Notes under the pieces: generated by a model | Told to the model about the DNA's origin: nothing | Database searches by the model: none | The model's input: the letters and a program-made list of their open reading frames with translations, nothing else | Translations under genes and position numbers: made by a program | Part shown: piece by piece, positions 63,434 through 64,000 of the stretch | How the letters are laid out: each line of letters starts with the position of its first letter | How positions within the stretch are numbered: position 1 is the stretch's first letter | Source: Brevundimonas variabilis | GTDB lineage: Bacteria > Pseudomonadota > Alphaproteobacteria > Caulobacterales > Caulobacteraceae | Length of the DNA stretch: 64,000 nucleotides | Assembly: GCF_014199945.1 (NCBI RefSeq) | Contig: NZ_JACHOR010000004.1 | Location: forward strand, 186,001 to 250,000 | Reading direction: 5' to 3'

Positions 63434-64000
63434 TCAGTGGCCCAGGATGAAGGTCGCGACCGTCTCAACCACGCCCGGGGCCAGCGGAAGGGCGGGATCG
63501 GCATAGGTCGCGATGTTGGCGGCGCGGTCGGCGGGCGCGATCTTGAGAAGGTGATTGACGCCGTCCCACCGGGCCAGCGTCGCGTCGGGCCTTGCGGTGG
63601 CCAGGGCCTCGGCATCGGCCATCCCGACCTGGAGGTCGGTGGTGCCCTGGCCGATCAGCACCGGCCCCGGATAGGTGGCCAGCAACTCCGCCGGGTCCAG
63701 CGGCAGCCAGGAAATGAGATAGGGCTGGACCGAGGCCCGGAACAGCGCCGCCAGTGCGGGCGGGCCTTGAGTGGTCCGTCCGGCCTCCAGTTCCGACAGG
63801 GCAGCGAAGGCCTCGGTCTTCAGGGGTTCGGGCACACTGGCCAGCTGCTCGCGGATGACGACGCCTGCCGGTCGCCCGGCTCCGGCCAGCAGCACCAGGC
63901 CGCAGATGCCCTCGGCGTTCCGTGCGGCCACCTCAGCCACCAGGGCCCCCTCGCTGTGGCCAATCAGCCAGGCACATTCCCGGCCGGTCGTCGCAGCGGC
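63434..64000 (-). CDS. Alpha/beta hydrolase, 3' part (5' end outside window)
   Basis: The frame continues to the right edge of the window. Visible residues begin in AWLIGHSEGALVAEVAARNA, where Ser in GHSEG is the nucleophile. Then follow a cap region (PYLISWLPLDPAELLATY), PVLIGQGTTDLQVG with the acid residue, and WDGVNHLLKIAP with His. The call to GTG 63940 would cut the nucleophile, so the gene starts beyond 64000. Substrate unknown. Confidence 0.9.
   Translation of the reverse strand, partial: AAATTGRECAWLIGHSEGALVAEVAARNAEGICGLVLLAGAGRPAGVVIREQLASVPEPLKTEAFAALSELEAGRTTQGPPALAALFRASVQPYLISWLPLDPAELLATYPGPVLIGQGTTDLQVGMADAEALATARPDATLARWDGVNHLLKIAPADRAANIATYADPALPLAPGVVETVATFILGH

Overview
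The window is a high-GC alphaproteobacterial chromosome segment, most likely from the Caulobacteraceae (Brevundimonas/Caulobacter type). This rests on a zauP-zapA-6S RNA-formyltetrahydrofolate cyclo-ligase block, the pairing of rpoH with rluD, purC-purS-purQ close to purL, an ATPase zeta inhibitor, a TonB-dependent receptor and a globin-type chemoreceptor. The organism is inferred from gene content only; no database was consulted.

Region 1 (1-1379) is the 3' part of a hybrid sensor histidine kinase. Region 2 (1501-27703) is a gene transfer agent (GTA) cluster in the Rhodobacter RcGTA order: gp1-like, terminase, portal, g3.5, protease, then capsid, gp6, gp8, gp9, gp10, g10.1, gp11, gp12, gp13, gp14, gp15. 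It is split twice. A 12.6 kb island (about 5.1-17.7 kb) lies between the prohead protease and the major capsid gene. An antisense gene combining a cold-shock-like domain and DUF805 lies between gp11 and gp12. No gp7-like gene is seen, gp6 and gp13 look internally shortened, and G+C-rich palindromic repeats lie in frame inside gp5 and gp14 and cover the start of gp4.

The island holds a BLUF photoreceptor, four secreted proteins with IPTL-CTERM sorting tails, a Tat-exported beta-carbonic anhydrase, a secreted alpha/beta hydrolase, a DUF4349 lipoprotein, several small unknown proteins, and an antisense cheW-globin chemoreceptor pair flanked by long direct repeats. Three IPTL genes are each followed by a very similar terminator. 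Copies of a roughly 110 bp repeat are scattered through the first half of the island.

Region 3 (27.8-64 kb) is mostly housekeeping: dnaJ-like, serC, purA, a receiver protein with Glu in place of the phospho-Asp, rpoH, rluD, a TonB receptor, fba-pgk-gap, tkt, zauP-zapA-6S RNA, ymdB, a BlaI-type regulator with an ExbB/MotA-like membrane protein behind two palindromic operators, an S9 peptidase, PhoD, a P450, the purine genes purL, purQ, purS and purC, zeta, a fasciclin protein, a GDPD and a partial hydrolase at the right edge.

The main point of interest is the GTA cluster. Its gene order and domains are kept, but its structural operon is broken by a repeat-rich island of secreted and sensory genes, and several head and tail genes carry repeat-derived sequence or deletions. 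Whether particles are still made cannot be judged from sequence alone.
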